DNA of 64,000 bases from Sphingobium baderi (GCF_001456115.1 NZ_CP013264.1:1816501-1880500); one strand, 5' to 3'. Shown: positions 18,281 to 27,773, counted from the first letter of the stretch. A program made the numbers and translations. The notes: a model not told the origin generated them from the sequence alone.

Positions 18281-18661
18281 ATGTTCACCTTCCTCCTCGT
18301 CGTGCAGGCCATTGTCGCCGCCTGCCTCGTCACCGTCATCCTGATGCAGAAGTCGGAAGGCGGCGGGCTGGGCGTCGGCGGTTCTCCGGCGGGGTTCATG
18401 TCGGCGCGCGGGGCGGCGGATTTCCTCACCCGCTCGACCACGATTCTCGCGACTATATTCGTCGCGCTGTCGATCACGCTGGCGGTCATCGCCTCCGTCC
18501 GCCACGCGCCCAGCAGCATCGACACCTCGCTGGTGAAGCAGGCCCCCGCCACGCCGCAGCAGGCTCCGGCGGCCGGCGGCAACGCCGATCCGCTGGCGGG
18601 CGCGGCCGGCGCGGTCGGCAACGGCAGCGCCTCCAACGGCGCGGTTCCGCTCGCCAACTGA
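18281..18661 (+). CDS. secG: Preprotein translocase subunit SecG
   Basis: 126 residues. It has two transmembrane helices, FTFLLVVQAIVAACLVTVILMQ and ILATIFVALSITLAVIA, separated by the SecG loop KSEGGGLGVGGSPAGFMSARG, then an Ala/Pro-rich tail. SecG assists SecYE in protein export. The start is at 18281 (MFTFLL), where the first helix begins; the in-frame ATG at 18239 would add 14 hydrophilic residues. Its position between tpiA and pyrG matches the usual alphaproteobacterial order. Confidence 0.93.
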   Translation: MFTFLLVVQAIVAACLVTVILMQKSEGGGLGVGGSPAGFMSARGAADFLTRSTTILATIFVALSITLAVIASVRHAPSSIDTSLVKQAPATPQQAPAAGGNADPLAGAAGAVGNGSASNGAVPLAN

Positions 18662-18750
18662 CCTTTTCGTCGATCGATTGATCTTTTTTGCGTGCGTGGG
18701 GATTCCCGCGCTTGCCCAACTCGCTTGTAAAAGGCTAAGCCTCCTCTCCC

Positions 18751-20385
18751 ATGGCGCGGTATATTTTCATCACCGGCGGCGTGGTCTCCTCGCTTGGCAA
18801 GGGCCTGATGGCCGCTTCGCTTGCAGCTCTGTTGCAGGCGCGAGGTTTCCGTGTGCGAATCCGGAAGTTCGATCCCTATCTCAACGTCGATCCGGGCACG
18901 ATGAGCCCGTATCAGCATGGCGAGGTCTATGTGACCGACGACGGGGCGGAAACCGACCTCGACCTCGGCCATTATGAGCGGTTCACGGGCGTTTCGGCGC
19001 GCCAGTCCGACAATGTGACGCAGGGCCGCGTCTATCAGACGATCATCGCGCGGGAGCGGCGCGGCGACTATCTGGGCGCGACGGTGCAGGTGATTCCCCA
19101 CGTCACCGATGAGATCAAGGCGTTCGCCATCGCCGACACCGAAGACCTCGACTTCGTGCTGTGCGAGATCGGCGGCACGGTGGGCGACATCGAATCGCTG
19201 CCCTTCATGGAAGCGATTCGCCAGCTTCACAACGATCTGGGCCGCGGCCAATCGATCTTCGTCCATGTGACGCTGGTCCCCTATATCGCGGCGGCGGGCG
19301 AGCTGAAGACCAAGCCGACGCAGCACAGCGTCCGCGAACTCACCTCGCTCGGTATCCAGCCCGACATTCTCCTGTGCCGCTGCGAACAGCCGCTGCCCGA
19401 CAGCGAGCGGCGCAAGATCGCGCTTTTCTGCAACGTGCGTCCCGAAGCGGTCATCCCCGCGCTCGACGCCAGCAGCATCTATGCGGTCCCGACCCAATAT
19501 CATGCCGAAGGGCTGGACGACGAAGTGCTCCGCGCCTTCGGGATGGAAGGCGCGCCGCAGCCTTCGCTCGACCGCTGGCACGACATCATGGACCGTCAGC
19601 AGAACCCCGAAGGCGAAGTCACCATCGGCGTGGTCGGCAAATATGTCGGCCTCCCCGACGCCTATAAATCGCTGCACGAGGCGCTCCATCATGGCGGTTT
19701 CGCCAACCGGGTGAAGGTCAACATCCGCTGGATCGACGCTGAACTGTTCGAGGAAGAGGGCGCGGACATCGCCGCCCGGCTCGAACCCATGCACGGCATC
19801 CTCGTCCCGGGCGGCTTCGGCGTGCGCGGCAGCGAGGGCAAGATCGCCAGCGTCAAATTCGCCCGCGAACGCGGCGTGCCCTTCTTCGGCATCTGCCTCG
19901 GCATGCAGATGGCCTGCATCGAAGGGGCGCGGAACACGGCGGGGATCGCCAACGCCTCCACCACCGAATTTGGCGAAACCAGCGAGCCGGTCGTCGGCCT
20001 CATCACCGAATGGATGAGCAAGGAGGGCCTTCAGCAGCGCACCGCCGACACCGATCTGGGCGGCACCATGCGTCTGGGCGCCTATCCCGCGAAGCTCACC
20101 GGCAACAGCGTCGTCGCGGGCATCTATGGCGCGACCGAGATCAGCGAGCGCCACCGCCACCGCTATGAAGTCAATGCGGGCTATCGCGAGCCATTGGAAA
20201 AGGGCGGCCTCATCTTCTCCGGCATGTCACCGGACGGCACTCTGCCGGAGATCGTCGAGCGGCCCGAGCACCCCTGGTTCGTGGGCGTGCAGTTCCACCC
20301 GGAACTCAAGTCCAAACCCTTCGACCCGCACCCCCTCTTCGCGGGCTTCATCGAAGCGGCGCTCAAGCAGAGCCGGCTCGTGTAA
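18751..20385 (+). CDS. pyrG: CTP synthase
   Basis: 544 residues, full length. It makes CTP from UTP, ATP and glutamine. The N-terminal synthetase domain shows [20 protein letters not shown], the P-loop region, and [19 protein letters not shown]. The C-terminal class I glutamine amidotransferase domain has the nucleophile Cys in FFGICLGMQ and the His/Glu of VQFHPEL. It is third in the tpiA-secG-pyrG row. A 59-bp hairpin follows the stop codon. Confidence 0.98.
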   Translation: MARYIFITGGVVSSLGKGLMAASLAALLQARGFRVRIRKFDPYLNVDPGTMSPYQHGEVYVTDDGAETDLDLGHYERFTGVSARQSDNVTQGRVYQTIIARERRGDYLGATVQVIPHVTDEIKAFAIADTEDLDFVLCEIGGTVGDIESLPFMEAIRQLHNDLGRGQSIFVHVTLVPYIAAAGELKTKPTQHSVRELTSLGIQPDILLCRCEQPLPDSERRKIALFCNVRPEAVIPALDASSIYAVPTQYHAEGLDDEVLRAFGMEGAPQPSLDRWHDIMDRQQNPEGEVTIGVVGKYVGLPDAYKSLHEALHHGGFANRVKVNIRWIDAELFEEEGADIAARLEPMHGILVPGGFGVRGSEGKIASVKFARERGVPFFGICLGMQMACIEGARNTAGIANASTTEFGETSEPVVGLITEWMSKEGLQQRTADTDLGGTMRLGAYPAKLTGNSVVAGIYGATEISERHRHRYEVNAGYREPLEKGGLIFSGMSPDGTLPEIVERPEHPWFVGVQFHPELKSKPFDPHPLFAGFIEAALKQSRLV

Positions 20386-20391
20386 TTATCT

Positions 20392-20450
20392 CCGTTCGTT
20401 TCAAGCAAAGTCGAGAAGCCGCCAACCGCTTCTCGACTTTGCTTGAACGG
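20392..20450. repeat. Long hairpin between convergent pyrG and sugar dehydrogenase
   Basis: A 23-base right arm (20428-20450) pairs with a left arm starting at 20392. The pairing is perfect over caagcaaagtcgagaagc plus the outer ccgttc, broken only by a four-base gttt insert on the left; the loop is about 8 bases. It lies between two convergent genes and could end transcription from both sides, though it lacks a T-run. The ccgttc ends resemble the dispersed repeats elsewhere in the window. Confidence 0.75.
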
Positions 20451-20457
20451 ATATAAG

Positions 20458-21642
20458 CTATTTCGCAGGCGTCAGCTTGAGCAGCCGGCCCTGCGATCCC
20501 CGCCCGCCATCCTCCAGCAGCCACAGCGCGCCTTCCGGCCCTTGTTCCACTTCGCGGATGCGCGCGCCCATGTCCCACTGGTCGGCCTTGGCGGCGTTCT
20601 CGCCGTCCAGCTTCACCCGGACCAGCGCCTGCCCCGACAGCGCGCCCAGGAATAGCGACCCTTTCCACTGCGGAAACAGGTCGCCCGAATAATAGACCAG
20701 TCCCGCGGGCGAGATGGAGGGATTCCACCAGACCTTGGGCGCCTCGAACCCGTCATGGGGCTGGTGATCGGGAATGTCGCGCCCGTCATAATGGCTGCCG
20801 TTCGACGCCTTGGGATAGCCATAATTCGCCCCCGGCTTGATGAGGTTCACCTCGTCGCCGCCCTGCGGCCCCATTTCCTGCTCCCACAATCGCCCGTCCT
20901 TGTCGAAGGCCAGCCCCAGCAGGTTGCGGTGCCCGTATGACCAGACCGCCGGATGGAATCCCTTGCCGGCCAGCGGATTGCCTGCCGCCGCCGTGCCGTC
21001 GGGATTGAGCCGCAGCACCTTGCCCAAGGTCGCCTTCGGGTCCTGCGCCGGATCGAATTTCTGCCGCTCGCCATTGGTGAAGAACAGATATTTTCCGTCC
21101 GGTGAAAAGGCGATGCGCCCGGAATAATGGCCGTTCCCGTCCACATAGGGGGCGGCGCGGAAGATCGTCCTGAAACCGTTCAGCATCGCTTGCGGAGGGC
21201 AGGGCGCGCGGACGCATTGCACCTGCCGCTCGACAAGCTGGCCCATGCCCAGCGCCACGCCCTTGCCGCCCGCGCCCTGTTCCGACCAGCTCAGATAGAC
21301 GATGCCATTGTCCTTGAACTGCGGATGCAGCACCACGTCCATCAGCGCGCCTTGCCCCGCGCTGTCCACGCGCGGCCCGCCGTCGATGCCCACCTGGACC
21401 TTGCCGTCCCAGCTCTTATCCTTGTTGCGCGGATCGAACAGCACCAGTTCGCCTGCCTTCTCCGTCACCAGCAGGCGGCCATCGGGCAGGAAAGTCATCG
21501 CCCAGGGTGCATCGAAATCGGTGATCACCTCGGACTTGAAGGGCTTGCCCGCCGTCTCGGCGCGGTTCTGCCCCGTCGCATTGTCGGCCGAGCAGGCCAG
21601 CAGGACGAGCGGCAGGGCGGCGAAAGAAAAATGGCGTATCAT
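20458..21642 (-). CDS. PQQ-dependent soluble aldose/sugar dehydrogenase (lipoprotein)
   Basis: 394 residues. The N-terminus is a lipoprotein signal (FAALPLVLLAC, Cys17), so the enzyme is likely anchored in the periplasm. The body is a six-blade beta-propeller of the YliI/Asd type: DAPWAMTFLPDGRLLVTEK near the start, then LHPQFKDNGIVYLSWSE, WSYGHRNLLGLAFD, EMGPQGGDEVNLI and NYGYPKAS. Members oxidise aldoses using pyrroloquinoline quinone and calcium. The physiological sugar is not predictable, and no PQQ synthesis genes are in the window. It stands alone between convergent pyrG and the divergent thiolase. Confidence 0.93.
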   Translation of the reverse strand: MIRHFSFAALPLVLLACSADNATGQNRAETAGKPFKSEVITDFDAPWAMTFLPDGRLLVTEKAGELVLFDPRNKDKSWDGKVQVGIDGGPRVDSAGQGALMDVVLHPQFKDNGIVYLSWSEQGAGGKGVALGMGQLVERQVQCVRAPCPPQAMLNGFRTIFRAAPYVDGNGHYSGRIAFSPDGKYLFFTNGERQKFDPAQDPKATLGKVLRLNPDGTAAAGNPLAGKGFHPAVWSYGHRNLLGLAFDKDGRLWEQEMGPQGGDEVNLIKPGANYGYPKASNGSHYDGRDIPDHQPHDGFEAPKVWWNPSISPAGLVYYSGDLFPQWKGSLFLGALSGQALVRVKLDGENAAKADQWDMGARIREVEQGPEGALWLLEDGGRGSQGRLLKLTPAK

Positions 21643-21755
21643 ATGTTTCTCCCTTGCGCTTCCAACCCACGGGCGGGCGGCGCGTTCCGCATTGCAATCG
21701 GCGGCTCTGGACCTAGATAGATCTTGTAATATTATTGCACGGAAAGGAAATGGCC

Positions 21756-22940
21756 ATGAGCAGCGATCCGGTCGTCATCGCGGGCTATGCGCGCACGCCG
21801 ATGGGCGGATTCCAGGGCGCGCTGTCGCCGCTCAAGGCCACGGAACTGGGCGCGGCGGCGGTGAAGGCGGCGGTCGAGCGCGCGGGCGTCCCCGCCGATG
21901 CCATCGACCGCATCTATATGGGCTGCGTTCTCCCCGCCGGCCTGGGCCAGGCTCCCGCGCGCCAGGCGGCGCTGGGCGCGGGCCTGCCGCAATCGGTCGA
22001 GGCCACGACCGTCAACAAGATGTGCGGATCGGGGATGCAGGCCGCGATCATGGCGCAGGAGGCGCTTCTTGCCGGGACCGCCGATATCGTCATCGCGGGC
22101 GGCATGGAAAGCATGACCAACGCCCCCTATGCGCTGCCCAAGCACCGCTCTGGCGCGCGCATCGGCCATGACCGCATCATCGACACGATGATGATGGACG
22201 GGCTGGAGGACGCCTATGAACCCGGCAAGGCGATGGGCGTCTTCGCCGAGGAAACCGCGCGTGATTATCAGTTCACGCGGCAGGATCAGGACGCCTACGC
22301 CATCCGCTCGCTCGAACGCGCCAACGCGGCCATAGCCAGCGGGGCCTTTGCCGGGGAAATCACGCCGGTCACGGTCAAGGGCCGGGGCGGCGACACCATC
22401 ATCGACACCGACGAACAGCCCGGCAAGGCGAAGCCCGACAAGATTCCGTCGCTCAAACCCGCCTTCGTCAAGGACGGCACGATCACCGCCGCCAACGCCT
22501 CCTCCATCTCGGACGGCGCGGCGGCGCTGGTGATGACGCGCCAGAGCGTCGCGGAAAAGCTGGGTCTGCCCATCGTCGCGAAGGTCGTCGCCACCGCCGC
22601 CCACGCCCATGAGCCGCCCAAATTCACCACCGCGCCGGTCCCTGCCATGCGTAAGGTGCTGGAGAAAGCAGGCTGGTCGGTCGAGGATGTCGACCTGTTC
22701 GAAGTCAACGAAGCCTTCGCCGTGGTCGCCATGATCGCCGCGAAGGAACTCGCCATTCCCGCCGAAAAGCTCAACGTCAACGGCGGCGCGACGGCGCTCG
22801 GCCATCCCATCGGCGCGAGCGGCGCGCGCATTCTCGCCACCCTGATCGCCGCGCTCCAGAGCCGGGGCGGCAAGCGTGGCGTCGCCTCCCTCTGCATCGG
22901 CGGCGGCGAAGCGACCGCGATGGCGATCGAACTGGCGTAA
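21756..22940 (+). CDS. Acetyl-CoA acetyltransferase (thiolase)
   Basis: 394 residues. It condenses two acetyl-CoA to acetoacetyl-CoA or does the reverse. Catalytic residues are visible: Cys90 in NKMCGSGMQAA, His in GGATALGHPIGASGAR and the second Cys in CIGGGEATAMA. ATG 21756 is preferred to 21750 and TTG 21735 because GGAAAGGA at 21741-21748 lies 7 bases before it. Length and motifs fit biosynthetic or PHB/ketone-body type thiolases (phaA/atoB). No partner genes are adjacent, so pathway is not assigned. Confidence 0.95.
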   Translation: MSSDPVVIAGYARTPMGGFQGALSPLKATELGAAAVKAAVERAGVPADAIDRIYMGCVLPAGLGQAPARQAALGAGLPQSVEATTVNKMCGSGMQAAIMAQEALLAGTADIVIAGGMESMTNAPYALPKHRSGARIGHDRIIDTMMMDGLEDAYEPGKAMGVFAEETARDYQFTRQDQDAYAIRSLERANAAIASGAFAGEITPVTVKGRGGDTIIDTDEQPGKAKPDKIPSLKPAFVKDGTITAANASSISDGAAALVMTRQSVAEKLGLPIVAKVVATAAHAHEPPKFTTAPVPAMRKVLEKAGWSVEDVDLFEVNEAFAVVAMIAAKELAIPAEKLNVNGGATALGHPIGASGARILATLIAALQSRGGKRGVASLCIGGGEATAMAIELA

Positions 22941-22991
22941 AAGCAGGACGGCTGGGTGGATCGAAGCGGCGCATGGGATGGCCGTTTCGCG

Positions 22992-23834
22992 CTACGATAA
23001 TGGTTTGCTCTCTGCCTCGCCTGACGGATGCCCGGCGATCAGCGCGCCGAGGCGGAGGGGTGAGAAAGCGTCGTCCGCCCAATGTGGGGTGTTGCCGGGA
23101 ATGCCATAGCGGAACGGTCGGCCGGTCGGGATGTGCAAGGTGCCGAACATCCAGTCATAGATCGACAGAAAGACACCGAAGTTGCGGAAATTGCCCCCGT
23201 CGCGGCCATAGCCATGGTGGCTGTGATGGATACCCGGCGAGATAAAGACATGCTCCAGTCCGCGGAACAGCGAGCCGAAAACGGAGTGCCGCCTGATCGC
23301 ATCGTCCCAGCGGAAATCGCTGTGGGTGAAGATGCCCCAGAAAGTGAAAATCACGATCGCAAGGCCTGCTGCCTGCGCCTGACCCAAATAGATCGCCAGC
23401 GAAAACACCCAACCCAGACCGCCGACCAGAATCCAGAACGGACTGATCCGGAAGTTGAGCAGCACGTTCACATATTGGGCGGTGTGATGCGTGCGGTGCA
23501 TGCGCCAAAACCAATCGAACCACCGGCTGCCTTTCAGTTGGTGGCTGCCGCGATGAACCCAGTAATTGGCGAACTCCGCTAAGAGGATGATGGCGATCAG
23601 CGCCGGCAGGAAGGGCACATTATGCAAAGCCCCCTGTCCGCTCGGAAACAGGTAAGCAATGGCCATCGCCACTACCGCCGTGCCCGCCGGTCGCACCAGC
23701 GCCGCGCCAAGCATGCAAATGCTGTTCACGATCCAGTCGCTGCGGCTGTAAATTTTACGGTGTCGGCCGGCGATCACCTCCGCCAGCAGGATCACGCCGG
23801 TTACCGCCAAAACCCACAGTCCCAGATGGTTCAT
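22992..23834 (-). CDS. Sterol desaturase/fatty acid hydroxylase family membrane protein
   Basis: 280 residues with several transmembrane helices (LWVLAVTGVILLAEVIAG at the N-terminus, others through residue ~190). The di-iron histidine clusters are present in order: HRGSH, HRTHH, then HSDF and SPGIHHSHHG. Such enzymes hydroxylate or desaturate lipids, carotenoids or sterol-like substrates; the substrate is unknown here. The start at 23834 has GAGGAAGAAAC immediately before it. It is divergent from a LysR regulator with 94 bp between, suggesting regulation by that neighbour. Confidence 0.9.
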   Translation of the reverse strand: MNHLGLWVLAVTGVILLAEVIAGRHRKIYSRSDWIVNSICMLGAALVRPAGTAVVAMAIAYLFPSGQGALHNVPFLPALIAIILLAEFANYWVHRGSHQLKGSRWFDWFWRMHRTHHTAQYVNVLLNFRISPFWILVGGLGWVFSLAIYLGQAQAAGLAIVIFTFWGIFTHSDFRWDDAIRRHSVFGSLFRGLEHVFISPGIHHSHHGYGRDGGNFRNFGVFLSIYDWMFGTLHIPTGRPFRYGIPGNTPHWADDAFSPLRLGALIAGHPSGEAESKPLS

Positions 23835-23884
23835 GTTTCTTCCTCGCCTATGGCTCCTATCGTTGCAGAGCCGATGTCTCGCGT

Positions 23885-23925
23885 CTAATGCATATGAATA
23901 ATATTTTTGATGATTAGGATGCATC
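23885..23925. promoter_or_regulatory. Candidate LysR operator between divergent genes
   Basis: An AT-rich stretch carries ctaat (23885-23889) and attag (23913-23917) as an inverted pair, and two atgcat palindromes (23888-23893 and 23919-23924). It lies just upstream of the LysR gene and 50-90 bp upstream of the desaturase start, where a divergent LysR regulator would be expected to bind. Binding is not shown. Confidence 0.4.
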
Positions 23926-23928
23926 AAA

Positions 23929-24846
23929 ATGGACTTGCGTAACCTGCGCCATCTGGTCGCCCTTTCCCGCAGGCTGAGCTTTTCACGCGCCGCCGACGAT
24001 TTGGGGCTGTCTCAATCCGCACTCACCCGCAGCATCCAGTCCTTGGAGCGACAGGCCGGAATGCGGCTGTTCGATCGGGGTCGCGGGGGGGTAAGTCTCA
24101 CCTCGCAGGGTCACGTTGTAGTTGAACGCGCCAATGCATTGCTGACCCAGGCAGATGATTTCGAACGCCAGTTGCGACACACCGCGCGAGGGGAAGAAGG
24201 CCGGGTCAGCTTCGGCATGGCGCCATTACCGGCCTGGACCTTACTGCCGACCCTCTTGTCAGAAAGCCTTCAAGCATTTCCAGCGCTCACCAACGAAGTC
24301 GTGGTCCGCAATGTCGAGGCGCTGTGGCCGCTTCTGTTAGCGGGTGATATAGAGTTTTTCGTTAGTGCAGAAGGGCAGGCGCCTGATGCGCCGCGCGTGC
24401 GCGCCGAAACGCTTGGCCACTTCCCTGTCACGCTGATTGTCCGTGCTGCTCACCCGCTGTTGAAAGAAGATTGCCCGGATCAGGAATTTCCCGTGCTGCT
24501 TTCCAGTCGGGCAACCGCGAACATGGCCATATTCGACAACCTCCGCAAATGGGCGGCAGGCCCTCCGCATGTGGTGGAGGATTACGCCACGCTGGTCATG
24601 CTCACCAAGTCCACTGATGCGATCTGGGTTTCATCGGCCTATTCCGTCGCACGGGATCTCGAAGCCAAACGGCTTCATGCCCTTGATCGGCTCGGCACCG
24701 GCACGCCCCAGAGTTTTCGAATGGTTATTTACTCGCTCGATCGTCGCTCTCAATCACCGGGAATGCTAAGGGTGAAACAGGCCTTTCGACAGCAGATACA
24801 AGGACTGCGGAACGCGCTCAGCACATCCAGTTCCGGAACCCGATAG
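23929..24846 (+). CDS. LysR-family transcriptional regulator
   Basis: 305 residues. The N-terminal winged helix-turn-helix reads LRHLVALSRRLSFSRAADDLGLSQSALTRSIQSLE, followed by RLFDRGRGGVSLTSQG; the remaining ~210 residues form the periplasmic-binding-like effector domain. It is divergent from the sterol-desaturase family gene, the classic LysR arrangement, so that gene is the first candidate target. The inducer is unknown. Confidence 0.95.
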   Translation: MDLRNLRHLVALSRRLSFSRAADDLGLSQSALTRSIQSLERQAGMRLFDRGRGGVSLTSQGHVVVERANALLTQADDFERQLRHTARGEEGRVSFGMAPLPAWTLLPTLLSESLQAFPALTNEVVVRNVEALWPLLLAGDIEFFVSAEGQAPDAPRVRAETLGHFPVTLIVRAAHPLLKEDCPDQEFPVLLSSRATANMAIFDNLRKWAAGPPHVVEDYATLVMLTKSTDAIWVSSAYSVARDLEAKRLHALDRLGTGTPQSFRMVIYSLDRRSQSPGMLRVKQAFRQQIQGLRNALSTSSSGTR

Positions 24847-25037
24847 CACTCGATCCCGTCGGCGGTGGCTCAGGCCTGAACGCAGGGGCGACAGAAAGAC
24901 AGCCATGCGGTGCCGCTGTCGCTGTGCCAAACGGCAAAAATGATGCGTAACATTGCCCGTCCTTCGCTCCGATAGGGCATTTTGTCCCCGGCGCGCCCCC
25001 TTGAATCCCGCGAGGCTTGGGCGCATGAACCCGGCCC

Positions 25038-26081
25038 ATGACCGCGACCGCTTTTCGTTCCGCCGCGCCTGCCGCGCGTCCCGCCGCCATTGCCCGCTGG
25101 CTGCTCATGGTGGCCTTTCTGGTCTTTTGCATGGTGGTGGTGGGCGGCATCACGCGGCTTACCGAATCGGGCCTGTCGATCACCCAATGGAAGCCGATCA
25201 CCGGCGCGATCCCGCCGCTGACCCACGATCAGTGGATGGAGGCGTTTCGCGACTATCAGCAGATCCCCGAATATCAGCAGCTTCGGCAAGGCATGAGCCT
25301 CTCCGATTTCCAGTTCATCTTTTTCTGGGAATGGGTGCACCGGCTGCTGGGCCGCCTGATCGGCGTCGCCTTCGCTCTCCCGCTTCTCTGGTTCGCGGTG
25401 AAGCGGGCGATCCCGGCGGGCTATGGCCTGCGGCTCGTCCTCTTGCTGGTGCTCGGCGGATTGCAGGGCGCGATCGGCTGGTGGATGGTGAAGTCGGGCC
25501 TGTCGGTCCGCACCGACGTCAGCCACTATCGCCTGGCCGTGCATCTGCTGATGGCGCTGTTCATCATGGGGGCGCTGATTTGGACGGCGCTCGACCTTTT
25601 TGCGCTCGCCCGCTATTCCCGCGCGCGGCCGGCCCGGCTTCGGCCCTTTGCGTTGCTGGCGCTGTTCCTGTTGTTCGTGCAGCTTCTGTTCGGGGCGTTC
25701 ACCGCCGGGCTGAATGCCGGCTATGTCTCCAACACATGGCCGCTGATGAACGATCATTTCGTGCCGGAAGGGATCGAATGGGTCGGCTCGCTGTGGGCGA
25801 CGGTCTCCAGTGATCCCTATCTCGTCCATTTCATCCATCGCTGGTGGGCGTGGATCGCGGCGCTGGCGCTCATCATGCTCGCGCGCAAGGCGAAGCGGGC
25901 GGGGGAGCGTGGGCCGTCCATTGCGATCAATGCGGCGGTGGGCACACAGATCGTCCTTGGCATCGCCACCGTCCTCAGCGGCATCGCCCTGCCGCTCGCC
26001 GTGCTGCATCAGGCGGTCGGTGCGCTGGTGGTCGCCTCCGCCACATGGGGCGCGCACGCCATCGGCATGCGCCGGGCATGA
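25038..26081 (+). CDS. ctaA: Heme A synthase (COX15/CtaA)
   Basis: 347 residues and eight predicted transmembrane helices. It oxidises heme O to heme A for the aa3 cytochrome oxidase. Family hallmarks are VVGGITRLTESGLSITQWKP near the N-terminus and the heme-ligand histidines in EWVHRLLGR, YRLAVHLLMAL, FIHRWWAW and VLHQAVGAL. It shares ATGA with cutA (26078-26081). The ribosome binding site is weak. The 190 bp before it hold no gene I can support. Confidence 0.96.
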   Translation: MTATAFRSAAPAARPAAIARWLLMVAFLVFCMVVVGGITRLTESGLSITQWKPITGAIPPLTHDQWMEAFRDYQQIPEYQQLRQGMSLSDFQFIFFWEWVHRLLGRLIGVAFALPLLWFAVKRAIPAGYGLRLVLLLVLGGLQGAIGWWMVKSGLSVRTDVSHYRLAVHLLMALFIMGALIWTALDLFALARYSRARPARLRPFALLALFLLFVQLLFGAFTAGLNAGYVSNTWPLMNDHFVPEGIEWVGSLWATVSSDPYLVHFIHRWWAWIAALALIMLARKAKRAGERGPSIAINAAVGTQIVLGIATVLSGIALPLAVLHQAVGALVVASATWGAHAIGMRRA

Positions 26082-26422
26082 TCGGCGGCGTCGCGATCGT
26101 CTACACCCTGTTCGGATCGGCGGAGAGCGCCGAGCGTATCGCGCGGCAATTGGTGGAGGAACGGTTGGCCGCCTGCGCCAACATGCTGGCGCCCTGCACC
26201 TCGATCTACGCATGGGAAGGCGCGCTCCAGCGTGAGGCCGAGATTCCCGTCCTGCTCAAGACCGCGCCGGAAAAGCGCGATGCGCTGATGGCGCGGCTGG
26301 CGGAACTGCACGACTATGAAGTCCCCGCCATCCTTGCGCTGCCGGTGGACGCCGCCCATGCGCCCTTCGCCCGGTGGATCGCTGGCCAGACCAGCGGCGC
26401 GGCGCATTGTCCGTCGGACTGA
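26078..26422 (+). CDS. cutA: Divalent-cation tolerance protein CutA
   Basis: 114 residues, the usual size. The sequence shows IVYTLFGSAESAERIARQLVEERLAACANM, then SIYAWEGALQREAEIPVLLKT and HDYEVPAILALPV, which are the signature strands of the trimeric CutA1 fold. The precise function is uncertain; the name comes from copper tolerance in E. coli. It overlaps the ctaA stop by four bases, so translation is probably coupled to ctaA. Confidence 0.95.
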   Translation: MIGGVAIVYTLFGSAESAERIARQLVEERLAACANMLAPCTSIYAWEGALQREAEIPVLLKTAPEKRDALMARLAELHDYEVPAILALPVDAAHAPFARWIAGQTSGAAHCPSD

Positions 26423-26581
26423 AAGGCGAGCGATGTGCCACCGTAAATCAAGAGGTATTATTTTACCCGTCGCGAATCCCGCAGAATCTCTTGACTTCCG
26501 CCTCCCCACCCGTCATGAGCGCCCATCTTCCGACCGTCCCAAAGGCGTTCGGTTCACTATTTCATTCTGGAGATTGGCACC

Positions 26582-27061
26582 ATGAAGGCGCTGATGAAGA
26601 CCACCAAGCCGGCGACCCCGGCAACGGTCGAAAAGAAGTGGATACTGATCGACGCGGAAGGTCTCGTCGTCGGCCGTCTCGCTTCGACCGTAGCGAATAT
26701 CCTGCGCGGCAAGCACAAGGCGAGCTTCACCCCGCACGTCGATTGCGGCGACAATGTCATCATCATCAATGCCGGCAAGGTGAAGTTCACCGGTCGCAAG
26801 ATGACCGACAAGGTCTATTACAAGCACACCGGCTATGCCGGCGGCATCAAGGAAACCACGCCCGCCAAGATCCTGGAAGGTCGTTTTCCTGAGCGCGTCC
26901 TGGAAAAGGCGATTGAGCGGATGATCCCTCGTGGTCCGCTCGGCCGTCAGCAGATGCGCAACCTCCGCATCTTCGCCGGCGCCGAACACGCTCATGAAGC
27001 GCAGAACCCCGAAGTGCTCGATTTCGCGTCGCGCAACCGCAAGAACAAGGTGGGTGCATAA
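26582..27061 (+). CDS. rplM: 50S ribosomal protein L13
   Basis: 159 residues. Typical L13 sequence: [48 protein letters not shown], and [19 protein letters not shown]. It is followed directly by rpsI (overlap of one base), the universal rplM-rpsI operon. TTGACT at 26491-26496 could be a -35 element, but no clear -10 follows. Confidence 0.98.
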   Translation: MKALMKTTKPATPATVEKKWILIDAEGLVVGRLASTVANILRGKHKASFTPHVDCGDNVIIINAGKVKFTGRKMTDKVYYKHTGYAGGIKETTPAKILEGRFPERVLEKAIERMIPRGPLGRQQMRNLRIFAGAEHAHEAQNPEVLDFASRNRKNKVGA

Positions 27062-27606
27062 TGTCTGATAACCGCCAGTCCCTGTCCGACCTCGCGTCGC
27101 TCACCGCCAATGCGCCTGCCGCTGCCGAAGCGCCCGCCGCTGTCGCAGCCGCGGATGCCGAAGCGCCCATTGCGCCGCCGCAGCCTTCGGCGCCCCTGCG
27201 CGCCCAGGAAATCGACAGCCTCGGTCGCGCTTATGCGACCGGCCGCCGTAAGGATGCTGTCGCTCGCGTCTGGGTGAAGCCCGGCACCGGCAAAATCACG
27301 GTCAACGGTCGCGATCAGGAAATCTATTTCGCGCGGCCCACGCTGCGACTTGTCATCAACCAGCCCTTCGGCGTCACTGAGCGTGAAGGTCAGTATGACG
27401 TGATCGCGACCGTCAAGGGTGGCGGTCTGTCGGGTCAGGCTGGCGCCGTGAAGCATGGCATTGCCCAGGCGCTCAGCAAATATGAACCGGCGCTCCGCAG
27501 TGCGGTCAAGGCCGAAGGCTTCCTGACGCGCGACAGCCGCGTCGTCGAACGTAAGAAGTATGGCCGGGCCAAGGCACGCCGCAGCTTCCAGTTCTCGAAG
27601 CGCTAA
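27061..27606 (+). CDS. rpsI: 30S ribosomal protein S9 with N-terminal extension
   Basis: 181 residues against ~130 in most bacteria. The core starts near residue 57 ([15 protein letters not shown]) and ends in the conserved [17 protein letters not shown], whose C-terminal tail reaches the ribosomal P site. The extra ~55 residues at the N-terminus are rich in Ala and Pro. The ATG at 27061 follows the rplM stop directly. A strong intrinsic terminator follows at 27631. Confidence 0.97.
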   Translation: MSDNRQSLSDLASLTANAPAAAEAPAAVAAADAEAPIAPPQPSAPLRAQEIDSLGRAYATGRRKDAVARVWVKPGTGKITVNGRDQEIYFARPTLRLVINQPFGVTEREGQYDVIATVKGGGLSGQAGAVKHGIAQALSKYEPALRSAVKAEGFLTRDSRVVERKKYGRAKARRSFQFSKR

Positions 27607-27630
27607 GCAGTTCGTTACGGAAATTTCGAG

Positions 27631-27658
27631 AAAGGGGCCGGTTTTCCGGCCCTTTTTT
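27631..27658 (+). terminator. Intrinsic terminator of rplM-rpsI
   Basis: ggggccgg at 27634-27641, loop tttt, ccggccc at 27646-27652, then a run of six T (27653-27658). An A-run before the stem pairs with the T-tract. It lies 25 bp after the rpsI stop. Confidence 0.92.
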
Positions 27659-27747
27659 GTTATTGGTCGAGTGGCTTCAGACCTTTGGTCCTTTGATAAG
27701 CTCAACAGGCTTCGCAAGCATTGCTTTCATTCCGTCCCCGTTCCGGT

Positions 27748-27773
27748 GGCAACCGCTTGCCCCGTCGCTCGTT
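27748..27773 (+). promoter_or_regulatory. EcfG-like stress promoter candidate for csbD
   Basis: ggcaac (27748-27753), 16 bases, then cgtt (27770-27773) is one base from the alphaproteobacterial general-stress consensus GGAAC-N16-17-CGTT. It sits 32 bp upstream of a CsbD-family gene, a class often under general stress control. The -35 mismatch keeps confidence low. Confidence 0.35.

Noticed and set aside
18235..20160. 641-codon open frame on the minus strand
   Set aside because: Antisense to secG and pyrG; composition is that of a shadow frame and no family is recognisable.
24847..25037. Short plus-strand Cys/Arg-rich reading frame (12 codons from 24905) as a leader peptide of ctaA
   Set aside because: Too short, without a ribosome binding site or an attenuator structure that I can draw.
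24870..26213. 447-codon open frame on the minus strand
   Set aside because: Antisense to ctaA; extremely Arg/Gln/His-rich low-complexity translation.
26491..26520. Sigma-70 promoter of rplM
   Set aside because: TTGACT is a good -35 but nothing like a -10 element appears 16-18 bases later.
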